From positions 34,844,464 through 34,908,463 of the forward strand of contig NC_023759.2 of assembly GCF_000499845.2 (NCBI RefSeq): a DNA stretch of 64,000 bases. The letters are read 5' to 3'. Positions within the stretch are counted from its first letter, which is position 1. Every line of letters begins with the position of its first letter. The notes beneath the pieces are model-generated. The model was not told where the DNA came from, made no database searches, and saw only the letters and a list, made by a program, of their open reading frames with translations. The translations under genes and the position numbers were made by a program. Of this stretch, positions 21,285 to 32,203 are shown in pieces. Source of the DNA: Phaseolus vulgaris (lineage: Eukaryota; Streptophyta; Magnoliopsida; Fabales; Fabaceae).

Positions 21285-22915
21285 ATGAGTCAAAGAGAAG
21301 AACAAGGTGAAGAGCATGCAGACAATGTTAATATGCCAATGGCAATGTTGGTACAACTATAAAAAGAATTTGAGACGCTAAAAAAGAATAATAAAGAAGA
21401 GTTAAGTATGTCGAGAGCCGAAAATGCACATATGAGGAGAAAATTACAAGAGGAAACAGTTTTGAATTCATCCTTCGAAATCGTTCAGCCTAGAGCACAA
21501 ATGAATGAAAGGCTATATCACAACGAAAGTTCCCAAACCAAGAGAAGATTGCTTGAAAACTCTGGGGTTTTTGCAGGGGCATCTTCTAGAAAACATCCGT
21601 TCTATGATGTTATAGTTGATACTCCATTACCTGACAATTGGAAAAATTTGACCATTGACAAATATGATGGAAGTACAGACCCTGATGAACATATTGCAAC
21701 ATATACTACTCAAATCAGCTTATATACATGGAATGATGTTGTTAGGTGCAGAGTATTCCCTACAACCCTGAAAGGAGCAGCATTGAGTTGGTTCACACGC
21801 CTCCCACCTTTGAGTGTAGATTGTTTCGATACATTAGTGGAAAAGTTTGGTGCTCAGTTTGCAACTAGTCGCCCTCATCATTTAACATCGATTGCCTTAG
21901 TAAACATAAGACAAGAGAAGGGAGAGTCATTAAGAATGTTCATGGAACGTTTTGGAAAGGTTGCCTTGGGGATTCGAAATCTCAGCCCAGAGGTTACCAT
22001 GCATCACATGATAACAACACTAAAACCGGGACCATTTGTCGATAGTCTTTGTAAAAAACCCGCGACTAATATGGATGAACTAAGGCAACGGGCATCAAAT
22101 TTATGCAAATGGAAGAACTGAGAGAGTTCCGAAACCAAGTAAGGGTTGATGAAGGTGAGAAGAGGGTGATAGAAAGAGAAAGTGCACTTGTGGCTAGAAT
22201 AGCCCGAGAAGAGTTTAGGAGTCGAAAATTCCAACAATACACACCTTTAAATACAAATAGAGCTAGAGTTTTACAGGAAGCCATGGCAGCAGAAATAATA
22301 CCACCACCAAGAAAAGCAAGAACACCGGAGAGAGCAGATTGCACCAAGCATTGTGAGTATCATAAAAATCATGGTCATCATACGGAAGAATGCATTGGGT
22401 TGAAAGACATAATAGAAGAGTTGATTCATGCGGGGCAGTTGAAACGTTTTATCCGAGGAGGAAATGCAAGAGTATGGTTAAGCCCTGAGAGAGGTTTGAG
22501 AGGGGGAGAGATAGGAGAAAGAAGGGTGGAAAGGTTTGAAAGAAGAGAAAATAAACGAGTAGAAAAAAGAGATGATAGAAGGGTTGGAAGACTAGAAGAA
22601 AGAAGTGATAGAGTTTATCAAAACACACAATTAGTAAGGCGAAGCAGGGAGCGAAGTTTGGGAAGGCCGGTCAGGGGGTTTATAAATACAATTTCAGGTG
22701 GCTTCTCTGGAAAAGAATCTTCGTCAGCAAGAAAACAACATGGGAGAAGTATCAAAATTGTTAATCATGTTTTTAAAAGAAGAACTTTGCCACCGATGCT
22801 CTTCACAGACGAAGACTTTCAAGAAATTGATCCTGATCATGATGATCCTATGGTGATAACGGTGGAGATAGCCGAATACACTGTCGTGAAGACCTTGGTT
22901 GATCAGGGAAGTTAA
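21285..22915 (+). pseudogene. gypsy gag
   Basis: The likely start ATG is at 21285, in frame with the longer frame from 21408 but broken by a stop at 21360. The capsid domain lies at 21640-22100 (LKGAALSWFTRLPP, SLRMFMERFGKVALGIRN). A frameshift near 22105 moves the reading to a second frame (22103-22915). That frame carries a zinc-binding CTKHCEYHKNHGHHTEEC motif near 22340-22400, then an Arg/Glu-rich basic stretch (22490-22660). It should form the particle that packages element RNA; it is broken here. Confidence 0.88.
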
Positions 22916-23500
22916 GTTGATATCTTGTTTTGGGATACTTTCAAAAGGTTACATTTGAGAGAGGAAGACATAGTACCTTTCCGAGAGCAAATCATTGGTT
23001 TCTCGGGTGAAAGAGTTAGCACCAAAGGGTATGTTGATCTAATAACAACGTTTGGAAGAGGCAACAAAAGTAAAAAGATTAAAATCAGATATCTGGTGGT
23101 GGATGCATCCACGTCATACAATGTGTTGTTGGGACGGTCTTCTTTAAACAAGTTAGGGGCAATAGTATCAACACCACACCTGGACATGAAGTTCCCGACA
23201 GAGAACGGGGAGATAACAACAATTTATGTCAATCAAAAAGATGCTCGGGAGTGTTATGCGGCAGGTTTAAAGATGAATTTGAAGACGGATAGAAATACTG
23301 AAAAAATGGTGGCCATGGTGGATTTGGATCCCAGGTTGAATGATGAGAGGTTGGAGCCGAAAGAAGAAACAACAGCGGTGGTGTTAGGCCAAGACGAGAG
23401 ACAATGTACTTACATAGGTGGAAGTATGCCTGAAGGATTATTGAGCAAACTCATCACAGTGTTGTGTAACAACAAGGATTTGTTTGCTTGGAAACCGTCT
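22830..23500 (+). pseudogene. gypsy aspartic protease
   Basis: Protease region with the active-site segment read as LVDQGS followed by a stop (22913-22915) and VDILFWDTFKRL. Tat proteases usually have a D-x-G-S-S arrangement here, so the stop falls in the active-site loop. The rest of the fold follows in 22925-23190 (FGRGNKSKKIKIRYLVVD, YNVLLGRSSLNKLGAIVST). Confidence 0.8.
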
Positions 23501-25230
23501 GATATTCCTGGGATTGATCCAGAGGTAATTTGTCACAAGTTGTCTGTTTGCCGAGAAGCAAGGCCGGTATCTCAAAAACGAAGAAAGTTAGGAGAAGAAA
23601 GACGAAAGGCAGCAATTGAGGAAACCGAAAAGTTAATACAAGCTGGTTTTATCCGAGAAGCTAAGTATACTACATGGCTGTCTAATGTGGTACTTGTTAA
23701 GAAACCGAATGGAAAATGGAGAATGTGTACATATTATATAGACCTGAACAAAGCCTGCCCAAAAGACACATATCCACTACCCAACATAGACTGATTAGTT
23801 GATGGGGCGTCTGGCCAAGAGATGATGAGTTTTCTTGATGCTTATTCGGGGTATAATCAAATACAGATGTATGAACCTGATATCCCGAAAACAGCTTTCA
23901 CCACTGATGTTGCAAATTATTGTTATAAAGTCATGCCTTTCGGTTTGAAGAATGTCGGAGCAACGTACCAAAGATTGATGGATAAAGTGTTTAAAGAGCA
24001 AATTGGAAAGAACATGGAGGTTTATGTCGATGACATGGTTGTTAAATCAGGTGAGATACAGAAACATTTGGAAGATATTGAAGAAGTGTTTGCACGAATA
24101 AGAAAATACAACATTCGTCTCAATCCAGAAAAGTACGTTTTCAGCGTAAGAGGAGGAAAATTTTTGGGATTCATGTTAACAAACAGAGGAATTGAGGCAA
24201 ATCCTGATAAATGCGAAGCAATAATGAAGATGGGAAGTCCGAAAAACTTGAAAGAAATACAGAGGCTGGTGGGAAAACTGAACTCATTGTCAAGATTTCT
24301 ACCAATATTGGCCCAGAAAACTAAACCGATAGTAAACTTGTTAAAAAAATCCGAAACCTTTAAGTGGAATGAGCGATGTGAGCAAGCCTTTTCTCAGATC
24401 AAAAGTATAGTGGCCGAACCCCCAATCTTAGTTAAACCTGTGCCAACCCAACCCATCATAGTTTACCTAGCAACTTCAAATGAAGCCATAGGAGCTGCCT
24501 TGACCCAAGAAAACCCATAGCAAAAACCGATATATTTCGTAAGTAGATCCCTTCAAAATGCCGAAACCAGATATCCCAAGGTTGAAAAAGTTGCCTTAAC
24601 ACTGGTGTATGCCGCGAGGCGTCTTCGACCATATTTTCACAATCATCAGATAATTGTGAGGACAGATTATCTAATATCTAAAATTTTGAGAAAACCAGAA
24701 CTTGCAAGTAGAATGGTGACATGGTCGATGGAGCTTTCAGAATATGGAATCAAGTATGAACCAAGAGGACCAATCAAAGCCCAATCCCTTGCGGATTTCA
24801 TTATTCAGATGCCGACAACAACACAACAAGAGCAGTGGACATTGTATGTAGATGGCCCGTCAAGCAAAAGAGGAAGCGAAGCATGGATAGTACTTGAAGG
24901 ACCAGATAACTTCCAAGTGGAGATGGCGTTAAAATTTGAGTTCAAAACATCCAACAACCAGGCCGAATATGAAGCTCTTGTTGCAGGGTTATTATTGGCC
25001 AGAGACATGGGAGTTGAAAATGTCGTATGCAAAACTGACTCACAGTTGTCGGTGGGACATGTGCAAGGGGAGTATCAGGTAAAAGACCCTTTATTAATGA
25101 AATATTATCATAAAGTGTTAAATATTATGCAATGTTTTAATAAGGCCGAAATGAAATATATTCCGAGAGAATTAAACATGAAAGCTGACTCGCTATCTAA
25201 ATTAGCAAGCCAACAACGACAAGTGCAACA
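23500..25230 (+). pseudogene. gypsy reverse transcriptase with two RNase H domains
   Basis: RT starts near 23560 and carries LVKKPNGKWRMCTYYIDLNK, FLDAYSGYNQIQM (catalytic Asp of motif A, about 23840) and VYVDDMVVKS (about 24025). Stops occur at 23792 and 24519. The RT-linked RNase H lies at 24430-24690 (VYAARRLRPYFHNHQIIVRTD). A second, archaeal-type RNase H follows at 24836-25210 (WTLYVDGPSSKRGSEAW, SNNQAEYEALVAGLLLA, CKTDSQL). The extra RNase H is the hallmark of the Tat lineage. Apart from the stops, the catalytic residues look kept. Confidence 0.9.
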
Positions 25231-25269
25231 TAACTCAGTCATACAACAAACCCTCAGCCATCCGACAGT

Positions 25270-26542
25270 CAGCCTAGAAGAATGCTTTAATATTGTGACA
25301 TCCAAAGATGAATGGATAAAAACATACATAGAAGTTATAAAGAGTCAAGAGCAAGGTGTTGAGCCAGATGCAAAAACAGCGAAGAAAATGGCTAGTTTCA
25401 TTTTAATTGGTGACGAGCTGTATAAAAGAGGATATTCTATGCCCCTATTAAAATGTCTGACCAAAGAACAAGCTGAATATGTAGTTAATGAGCTTCATGA
25501 AGGAATTTGTGGACTGCATTGTGGAGCTCGAACAATGGCAACAAAAGTCTGCAGAGCTGGTTATTATTGGCCAACAATCCGAGAGGATTGCGAAATTTAT
25601 GTTAAAGCATGTAAAAAGTGTCAAGAGTTTGGAAGTTTAAATCATATACCAGCGCGGGAGTTGCAAGAAATTATTTCTCCATGGCCATTTGCAAAGTGGG
25701 GAATTGATATACTTGGTTCGTTTTCGCTTGGACGTGGCCAAACCAAGTTCATGATAGTAGTTGTAGACTACTTTACAAAATGGATAGAAGCATAAGCATT
25801 GACTAAGATAACCGCTCAGCAAGTTCAAACGTTTGTATGGAAAAATATAATATGTCGATTCGGAATCCCACTCACTATTGTAAGTGACAATGGCCGACAA
25901 TTCATTGACAAAAAACTTATGGAATTTTATGCAGATTTGGGGATCAAGTCCACAACCACTTCAGTTGAATATCCGCAAACGAATGGACAGGCTGAAGCTG
26001 CAAACAAAGTTATTCTTGGACAATTAAAGAAGAGGTTAGGGAGTGTTAAAGGTTTATGGGCCGAGAAGTTGCCAGGGATATTATGGGCATATCGATGCAC
26101 ACCACAAACGTCAACTGGTGAAACACCGTTCAATCTCACCTATGGAACAGATGCAATGTTACCGGTAGAAGTTAATGAACCAACGTTATGAAGGCAAATA
26201 GAAGACTGGAATATCAACAATGAATGTTTGAGGACTGACCTTGATCTTATTGAAGAACTTAGAGAACGAGCAAAAATAAAAGAAATAGCAGTAAAGAGAA
26301 GAGCGATGAAGAGATTTAATGCAAAGGTAAAATTAAGATATTTTAAAGAGGGGGATTTGGTATGGAGAATGCGAACTGATGCTCGAAAGGATCCACGACA
26401 TGGAAAGCTGGCATCCAATTGGGAAGGTCCTTTCAGGGTACTAGAAAATTTGCAAAATGGAGCCTATAGATTAGAAACTCCGAAAGAGAAAGTGATACCA
26501 AGAACATGGAATGCGAGTCATTTAAAGTTCTATTTTAGTTAA
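25270..26542 (+). pseudogene. gypsy integrase
   Basis: Zinc-binding region at 25490-25625 (HEGICGLHCGARTMATKVCR...CKKCQ). The catalytic core has Asp in WGIDILGSF (about 25705), Asp in IVSDNGRQF (about 25885) and Glu in NGQAEAANKVIL (about 25995), so the DDE triad is visible. Stops at 25793 and 26189 interrupt it. The C-terminal part (26228-26542) has GDLVWRMRTDAR and NWEGPFRVLENLQNGAYRLE, a GPY/F-type tail, ending in a natural stop. Confidence 0.9.
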
Positions 26543-26637
26543 CATAGAAGATGTAAAAAGACGACTTTTGTGTACATACTTGTCGTTTAATGAAGAAGCA
26601 TTACCAAGTGACAAAATTCATCTAGTTAACTTTCATT

Positions 26638-27016
26638 TTTTCGGTCTTGGATGTTTTTTCTAGGTGAAATCCCACACGCAAAAACATCTACTTAAAAATT
26701 CTTTCGGTCTTGGATGCTTTCACTTCAGGTGAAATCCCTCCCGAGAGAGTATTTCCTTATAATCCTTTCGATCTTAGATGCTTTCACTTCAGGTGAAATC
26801 CCTCCCGAGAGTATTTCCTCATAACTCTTTCGGTCTTGGATGCTTTCACATCAGGTGAAATCCCTCCCGAAAAAACATTTATATATAATTCTTTCGGTCT
26901 TGGATGTTTTCAATTCAGATGAAATCCCTCCGGTCAGAATATTCCCTTATAACACTCTCAGTCTTGGACGCTTTCATTTCAGGTGAAATCCCTCCCGAGA
27001 GAATATTTCCTTATAA
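26638..27016 (+). repeat. Tandem repeat, ~63-bp unit, 6 copies, 3' of integrase
   Basis: Units start at about 26638, 26701, 26764, 26827, 26892 and 26955. The core reads TTTCGGTCTTGGATGCTTTC, then ACTTCAGGTGAAATCCCTCC and CGAGAGAATATTTCCTTATAA. Copies differ by a few substitutions and 1-3 base indels. Within each unit, TTTCACTTCAGGTGAAA is a near-perfect inverted repeat. Confidence 0.9.
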
Positions 27017-27019
27017 AAA

Positions 27020-28460
27020 CCGAAAAGTCCAAGTCAATAAATACTTAATAGTTTTATGCTTTCAAAACCACAGATAATAATTTCATAATTCAAAAACCGA
27101 AAGGTAGTTAATAATTATTTAGAAATAAAAAAAATATTATCTATAGTTCTCATGTTTGTCATATTAAAACTCATTAAACTAATATATATTCCAAACATGC
27201 TAAACAGAGGTCTTATAAAAAAAATCGAAAGGTTTTGCTACAAAACCGAGAAGTCCAACTACACATTCGCATATCAATATCATAAAACTGTTTACGATTC
27301 AAACTCAACAATTGAAGGGTTCAGGATTAATAATTTTATGCCTTAACAATTCAAAGATCTAATTGAAGATGTATTAAATCAATTTTTTATTTTATTTTTT
27401 ATTTTTTTCAATAATAGTATCGATCTCATCATCATTAAAGGTGAAAACGTAAGCTGAATTTATACTAGGTGGCAAAAATAACATCAAAGTTAAAACTGCA
27501 AATGTTATTTTATTAGCTAAAACCGAAAACATGGAACCGGATGCATTAGTCACGTATATGTTGATATTAAGCTTTTAGTCATCCAAAGCCCAACCGAAAG
27601 ATCCCAGTTCTGAATTCATTAATAATTTTATGCTTTTAGATTTTAGAAATCGAAAGATCCAATTAGGATTCGTACTCAAAAGACAACGTTTCAAGCATTC
27701 AAATTTAAGTGACCAAAAGATCAGCACTGAGCGGTTAGGATCGAAAGGTCTCTGATAACATTTGCTTGTAACCGAAAAATAAAATTAATTATTCAAATCA
27801 TGGAAAGCGATCAATAGTGTTACACTTAAAAACTGAAAGGCCCAGGTTACAAGATGCTCAATAATTTCATGTTTTAGAAACCGAAAGGTACACTTGAAGA
27901 TATATCAAATTAAATATTTCCCATAATGTAGTTCTCATGATCACTAATATCGAAAGATGAGCTCGAACATATCTGATACATGAAATACAATAAATTAAGA
28001 TATCTTTTAAGTCAAATATTAAAACCGAAAGATATGAGTATAAAACCAACAAGTATAACTAAACTGTTAAAATCCAACGATTATTATAAAAAATAATTAT
28101 AACCGACAACTTTCAAAAGCTATAAAATTATAAAAAATGCTAAGTTTTCAAGATTAGAAAACTGAAAGGTTAGCAGAATTCTCAAAATATATGGTTATAA
28201 CTGAAAGAAAATATTGAGCAGACAGTCAGATAACTCGAAGGATAGAAAAAAGAAGTTAAAATCTTGATATTTATAGTAACAAAAAATCAACTTAAAGACA
28301 AAGGAAAACAATAAACTTTATACGTGCTAAAATTCCAAAAAGGGATTACATTAAGAATGCAAATATCCATACATGGATTAAGACGCCATAGCATTCCAAA
28401 ACAAATTCGCTTCTCGTTAACTAAACCGAGAGTTATAAACAAAAAATGAGAGCACATGTC
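27020..28460 (+). other. Non-coding spacer of the Tat-type element with dispersed AACCGAAAGG motifs
   Basis: No reading frame of note. At least a dozen variants of AACCGAAAGGT/AATCGAAAGAT occur (for example near 27090, 27225, 27590, 27648, 27738, 27832, 27880, 27950, 28024, 28162), spaced irregularly. The same word family (AACCGAGAGG, ACCGAAATAACC) is in the LTR start. Confidence 0.6.
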
Positions 28461-28463
28461 AAT

Positions 28464-30450
28464 CTAGCTCTCGGCATCAACATCTTCGGTATCATCTTCA
28501 GGAATTTCGTTAATAGGCACTAACTCACCATTATAAATATCTTTCTTAACATCAAAATTGCCTTCATCAATAGGAATGTTATAAAAATACTTTGCTTGTT
28601 CCAAAGCTTTCGCAAAACCTAACTTATGTTGTTCCAAAAATGAGTTTTGGGCTTCGAAAACATCCACCTTCAATTGCTCAATCTCGTCCTCCATAGCTTT
28701 GATGGTGTTGGTGTTAGAATCCTTCACGGAAGATAATTCCGAAACTCTTTCATCAAGCAGTCGATTCTCGTTACGAAGTTGAGTGATCTCCTCACCAGTC
28801 TTCAAACTCACGGCTTTTAAATCAGAAATTTGCTTTTCAAGACTTTCTGTTTCTACCTCTTGCTGCTTTTTCTGCAAACTCATCTCTTCTAGTTGCGAAG
28901 ATAAAGCGACATTTTTCTCCTTACTCTCGGCAAGCTCACTCTTTAACTTTTCAAACTCGGCAAGAGACACGCAACTACCATTCTTTGCTTTCACCATCTT
29001 TCCAATCAAGAGAGTTCTACTCGAAAGCTCGATGATAGAATCAGCCAAAGAAGCAGCATCCTCAGCTTTCAACATATTATAAGACGACTCAGTAAAGGAA
29101 GTTTGGACAAACTTAGCATATTTCGTAGAAGCACCAAAAATAGATTCAGGAAGAGGTTCCGTTGAGCCACCTTCACAATGACGGTGGCGTCGAGAAGAGG
29201 AATGTGATTTTTTGCTACTTCTAGCATGTTTCTTGGACTTTTTTGAAGGTCCAGCATCGTGATCATCTTTCGCAGGTTCAACGGCTTCAATACGAGAAAG
29301 AGGTTCCACAATTCCTACCTCCACTACCGGGTTGACCACATTTTTCCGCCGAGGAGTAACATCACCAGCTCTGTTAAGAAGTTTTGTAAAGTATGAACGA
29401 CCTTTCGGATTTGTGGCCGCCATTAATGCTGAAAATCAATGAAACATTTAGCAAAGTTAAAAATCTCATGCTATAAAACGAGAAAAAAGCGAAACAATCA
29501 CATACTAATGAGATCCTCTTGTGGACTTTTTGAAGTATACAATTGTAGTAAAGCGCGAGTGGGAATTCGACATGAGATGTGACCAAAAACTTCAATAACA
29601 TGACGATCAGCAGCATTCATTGCGTGGCAAGACCACGAATTGAACTTTAATGGATCTTGCGTCCAATACAAAGGAAATTTTGGAATGTCTCCATCAAAAA
29701 AATATTCTCTTCCTTCAAGCTCTATTAAGATCTTGAAAAAACTCCCTTTAAAATCCTTATACGACGACGTAAAGGGCTTAAGAAAACAAATATCAGGCTT
29801 ACTAATAAGAGACAACCAACTTGGTCGTTTACCTGGCCGAGAGCTATAATAATACAAAAAAGATTTGGGGTTGGGAGAAAGTGACAATAATTTACACAAA
29901 ATGCTAAAAGCTTGCATCGATGCCCAACCATTAGGATGAAACTGGGTAGGAGCAATATTAAGAATATTAAGAACGCCCATTTGAAAATCATTCAAGGGCA
30001 ACCGAATATGGAGGTCCCTAAAGAAACAAGCATAAAAATAATAAAAAATTCATTACTATCACCCTCTCGGCCATGACAGACATTATCAACATCACCCACA
30101 CGCCGAAAAGAAATTATATCATTCTCAACATCAGAATAATAAATCTGAGAATTAGAAACAAAATCACGAAGCTCATTAGCAGAGCGATACCGAGAGAAGA
30201 AGTCTCGGACCTTAGAATTAACCCAATTGTAACCTGGACGAAGTTTCTTCTTTGGAGAAATCACTTTGACTCTTTCGACAACAGTCACAGTAGCAGCTTC
30301 ATTTGAATCTTTCATACAAGAAAGAGTAGCAGAAGAAGATTTTGACTCAAGATCTTGTTCTTCTCGTACCACTCGACCGGTGGATTCACCACCCGCGCTT
30401 GAAAAACCACTCACACCATCGGAACTAGAAGAAGATTTCGAGATAGACAT
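28464..30450 (-). pseudogene. Antisense gene of the Tat element (gypsy-type transposase-like domain plus coiled coil)
   Basis: Minus-strand gene downstream of pol. It starts at 30450 with a Ser-rich N-terminus (MSISKSSSSSDGVSGFSSAG), then a globular region (RPGYNWVNSKVRDFFSRYRS) to about 30045. There a one-base slip in a T run changes frame. It continues at 30001-29525 (LPLNDFQMGVLNILNIAPTQ, FHPNGWASMQAFSILCKLLS), which resembles the plant domain named transposase (putative) gypsy type. A plausible intron (GTATGT...TTTTCAG, about 29516-29430) leads into 29423-28464: KR-rich segment, then a heptad coiled coil of about 130 residues (28660-29000) and an acidic tail. Tat elements are known to carry such antisense ORFs; the function is unknown. 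Confidence 0.75.
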
Positions 30451-30807
30451 TATTACCTTTAAAGGAAAAAGAAAGCTTCAAGCGTCGTAGCTCTCCACAA
30501 GCAATAAAACTCGTATAAAATGATAAACAATTTGAATGGGGTGCCTATTTATAAACAAAACAAACCCTAGATACTGAAAAGTCAAAAGCCATTCCAAACC
30601 GTTCAAAAAATTAATCATCTAAGGGTTCAAATAATACCTATGTCAAATCATTCAGTCTGAGCAGGCAAAACATGGTTTATGAGGCATTTAAATCAGATCA
30701 AATCATATCTTGAAATTCTCACATTATATCAGACATAAAAAAAAAATTATTATTTTTTTTTTAAAAGAAAAAACTTTACGCCAAATTCTTTATGCCTAGG
30801 GAGCCAG

Positions 30808-31426
30808 TGTACTAATAGGTCAAAATCGAGAGGTTAGGCCGAAAGCTAATACCGAAATAGCCTCTCGGTTATAACAATAAATATATAAAATAAAACTAAA
30901 ATATATATATATATAGCAAGGCACAAATTTACATAAGAAACCTATGCTAGGGGGTGCGTAAATAATAAAATGGTGTAGAAAGGAAGTCCAAAGGTAAAGT
31001 GAAAAGCCCATTAAGGAAACTCTATAAATAGGAGATCAACCTAAGAGGTAAGCAAGAGTGATTATTGTCTGATGATATATGAAAATATTTCTGACTTTGG
31101 CATCGAAGCGCCTTGCAGGTACCCCCCCCCCCCCCATTTGTGTGAGGAAGAAGCCGATAGCTCCTAACTGAGGAAGAAGCCGAGAGCACCTAGCTGAGGA
31201 AGAAGCCGAGAGCTCCTAGCTGAGGGAGAAGCCGAGAGCATCTAGCTGAGGAAGAAGCCGAGAGCTTCTAGCTGAGGGAGAAACCGAGAGCACCTAACTA
31301 AGAGAGAAGTCCAGAACATCCAGCCCAAGCAAAAACCAAGAGAATCCGGCCCAAGAGTGGAAGATTTGTGTAAAGTTGAATCTTGTCAATCTAATTTCAG
31401 TATTCTTGGTCCTTGTTGTAAGAACA
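30808..31426 (+). repeat. 3' LTR of the Tat-type element (complete)
   Basis: 619 bp, begins TGTACTAATAGG after a purine-rich CTAGGGAGCCAG and ends TGTAAGAACA. TATAAATA lies at 31023-31030. CATCGAAGCGCCTTGCAGGT (31101-31120) is the R/U5-like segment also seen in other gypsy LTRs of this window. The U3 inverted repeat seen in the 5' LTR is decayed here by two substitutions. Confidence 0.9.
31122..31320 (+). repeat. C14 homopolymer and ~26-bp tandem repeat in U5
   Basis: A run of 14 C at 31122-31135 is followed by about seven copies of a unit like AGGAAGAAGCCGAGAGC plus AYCTAGCTG (31144-31320), decaying towards the right. Confidence 0.85.
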
Positions 31427-31431
31427 TTAAT

Positions 31432-31739
31432 TAATAATTTTCTTATAACAAATTTAACATAATAAGATCCACAAAATTATATTCATATTTACTTTAAAAT
31501 GTTAGTTTGTTAGGTCTTAAAAATATTTTAAACAACAAACCACATAATTTTTTAATCAAATAAACTTTTATAAAAATTTAGGTTTGAAGTATTTTCTCAA
31601 AAAATCAAGTTTAACCTAAGTTTGGTATAGACATATCACATGTTAATATTGGATAATTTGACCTAGTTCCGCTCTCCCTTCCTTCTTATCACTAGAATTA
31701 CAATAGTTATTATCACCACCACTTGATATTACTCTCTCC

Positions 31740-31784
<45 letters not shown>

Positions 31785-32203
31785 CTTCTATTCGTTCTTT
31801 AAGATTTTTAACCAATAAATACATTCATTTTCATAAAAAAAAAAAATTGAACATTTAGCTAATAAACTTCACAGTAAATTAAAAATATAATAAAAAGTAA
31901 TAATAACATATTTAAAATTAGATACATATTTTTATAACTAAGAGAAAAAAAATTAGCATTTACTTCTTATATATATAACACTAGAGGTAGCATTATTTGT
32001 TTCTTCTTCTAATTTATCAAGATAATTAATTAACTAATAAAAAACCGTTTCACTAACAGACTTTACTTGTGAAGTCAAAGTCTTGGCATGCGCCAACTAT
32101 TCTTGATATCTTCTCTTTGGAACAAGTATGTGAAGTGAGGCTAAAAGAATAAAGATTTTAAGACACAAAAACAAGGAAGAATTGAACAAGAGTTGCAACG
32201 ACC
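31432..32203. other. Upstream region of PXN with an (AT)n microsatellite
   Basis: AT-rich intergenic sequence, with an (AT)n run at 31744-31782. The last ~150 bp (GAAGTCAAAGTCTTGGCATGC and on) are less AT-rich and probably hold the PXN promoter and 5' UTR. No certain TATA box. Confidence 0.5.

Larger units (their letters stand above)
20981..31426 (+). mobile_element. Ty3/gypsy retrotransposon, Tat-type, full span
   Basis: LTRs begin TGTACTRATAGGTC and end TGTAAGAACA. Exact TTAAT repeats at 20976-20980 and 31427-31431 form the target-site duplication. A PBS-like TTCGCGCCCACCGTGGGACC follows the 5' LTR. The order gag-PR-RT-RNaseH-second RNaseH-integrase, a long 3' spacer and an antisense gene are characteristic of the Tat lineage. 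The polyprotein has about six premature stops or frame breaks, so it is not autonomous. Several stops look like C-to-T changes at CAA/CGA codons (for example TGA at 26189), as expected for a methylated element. Confidence 0.93.
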
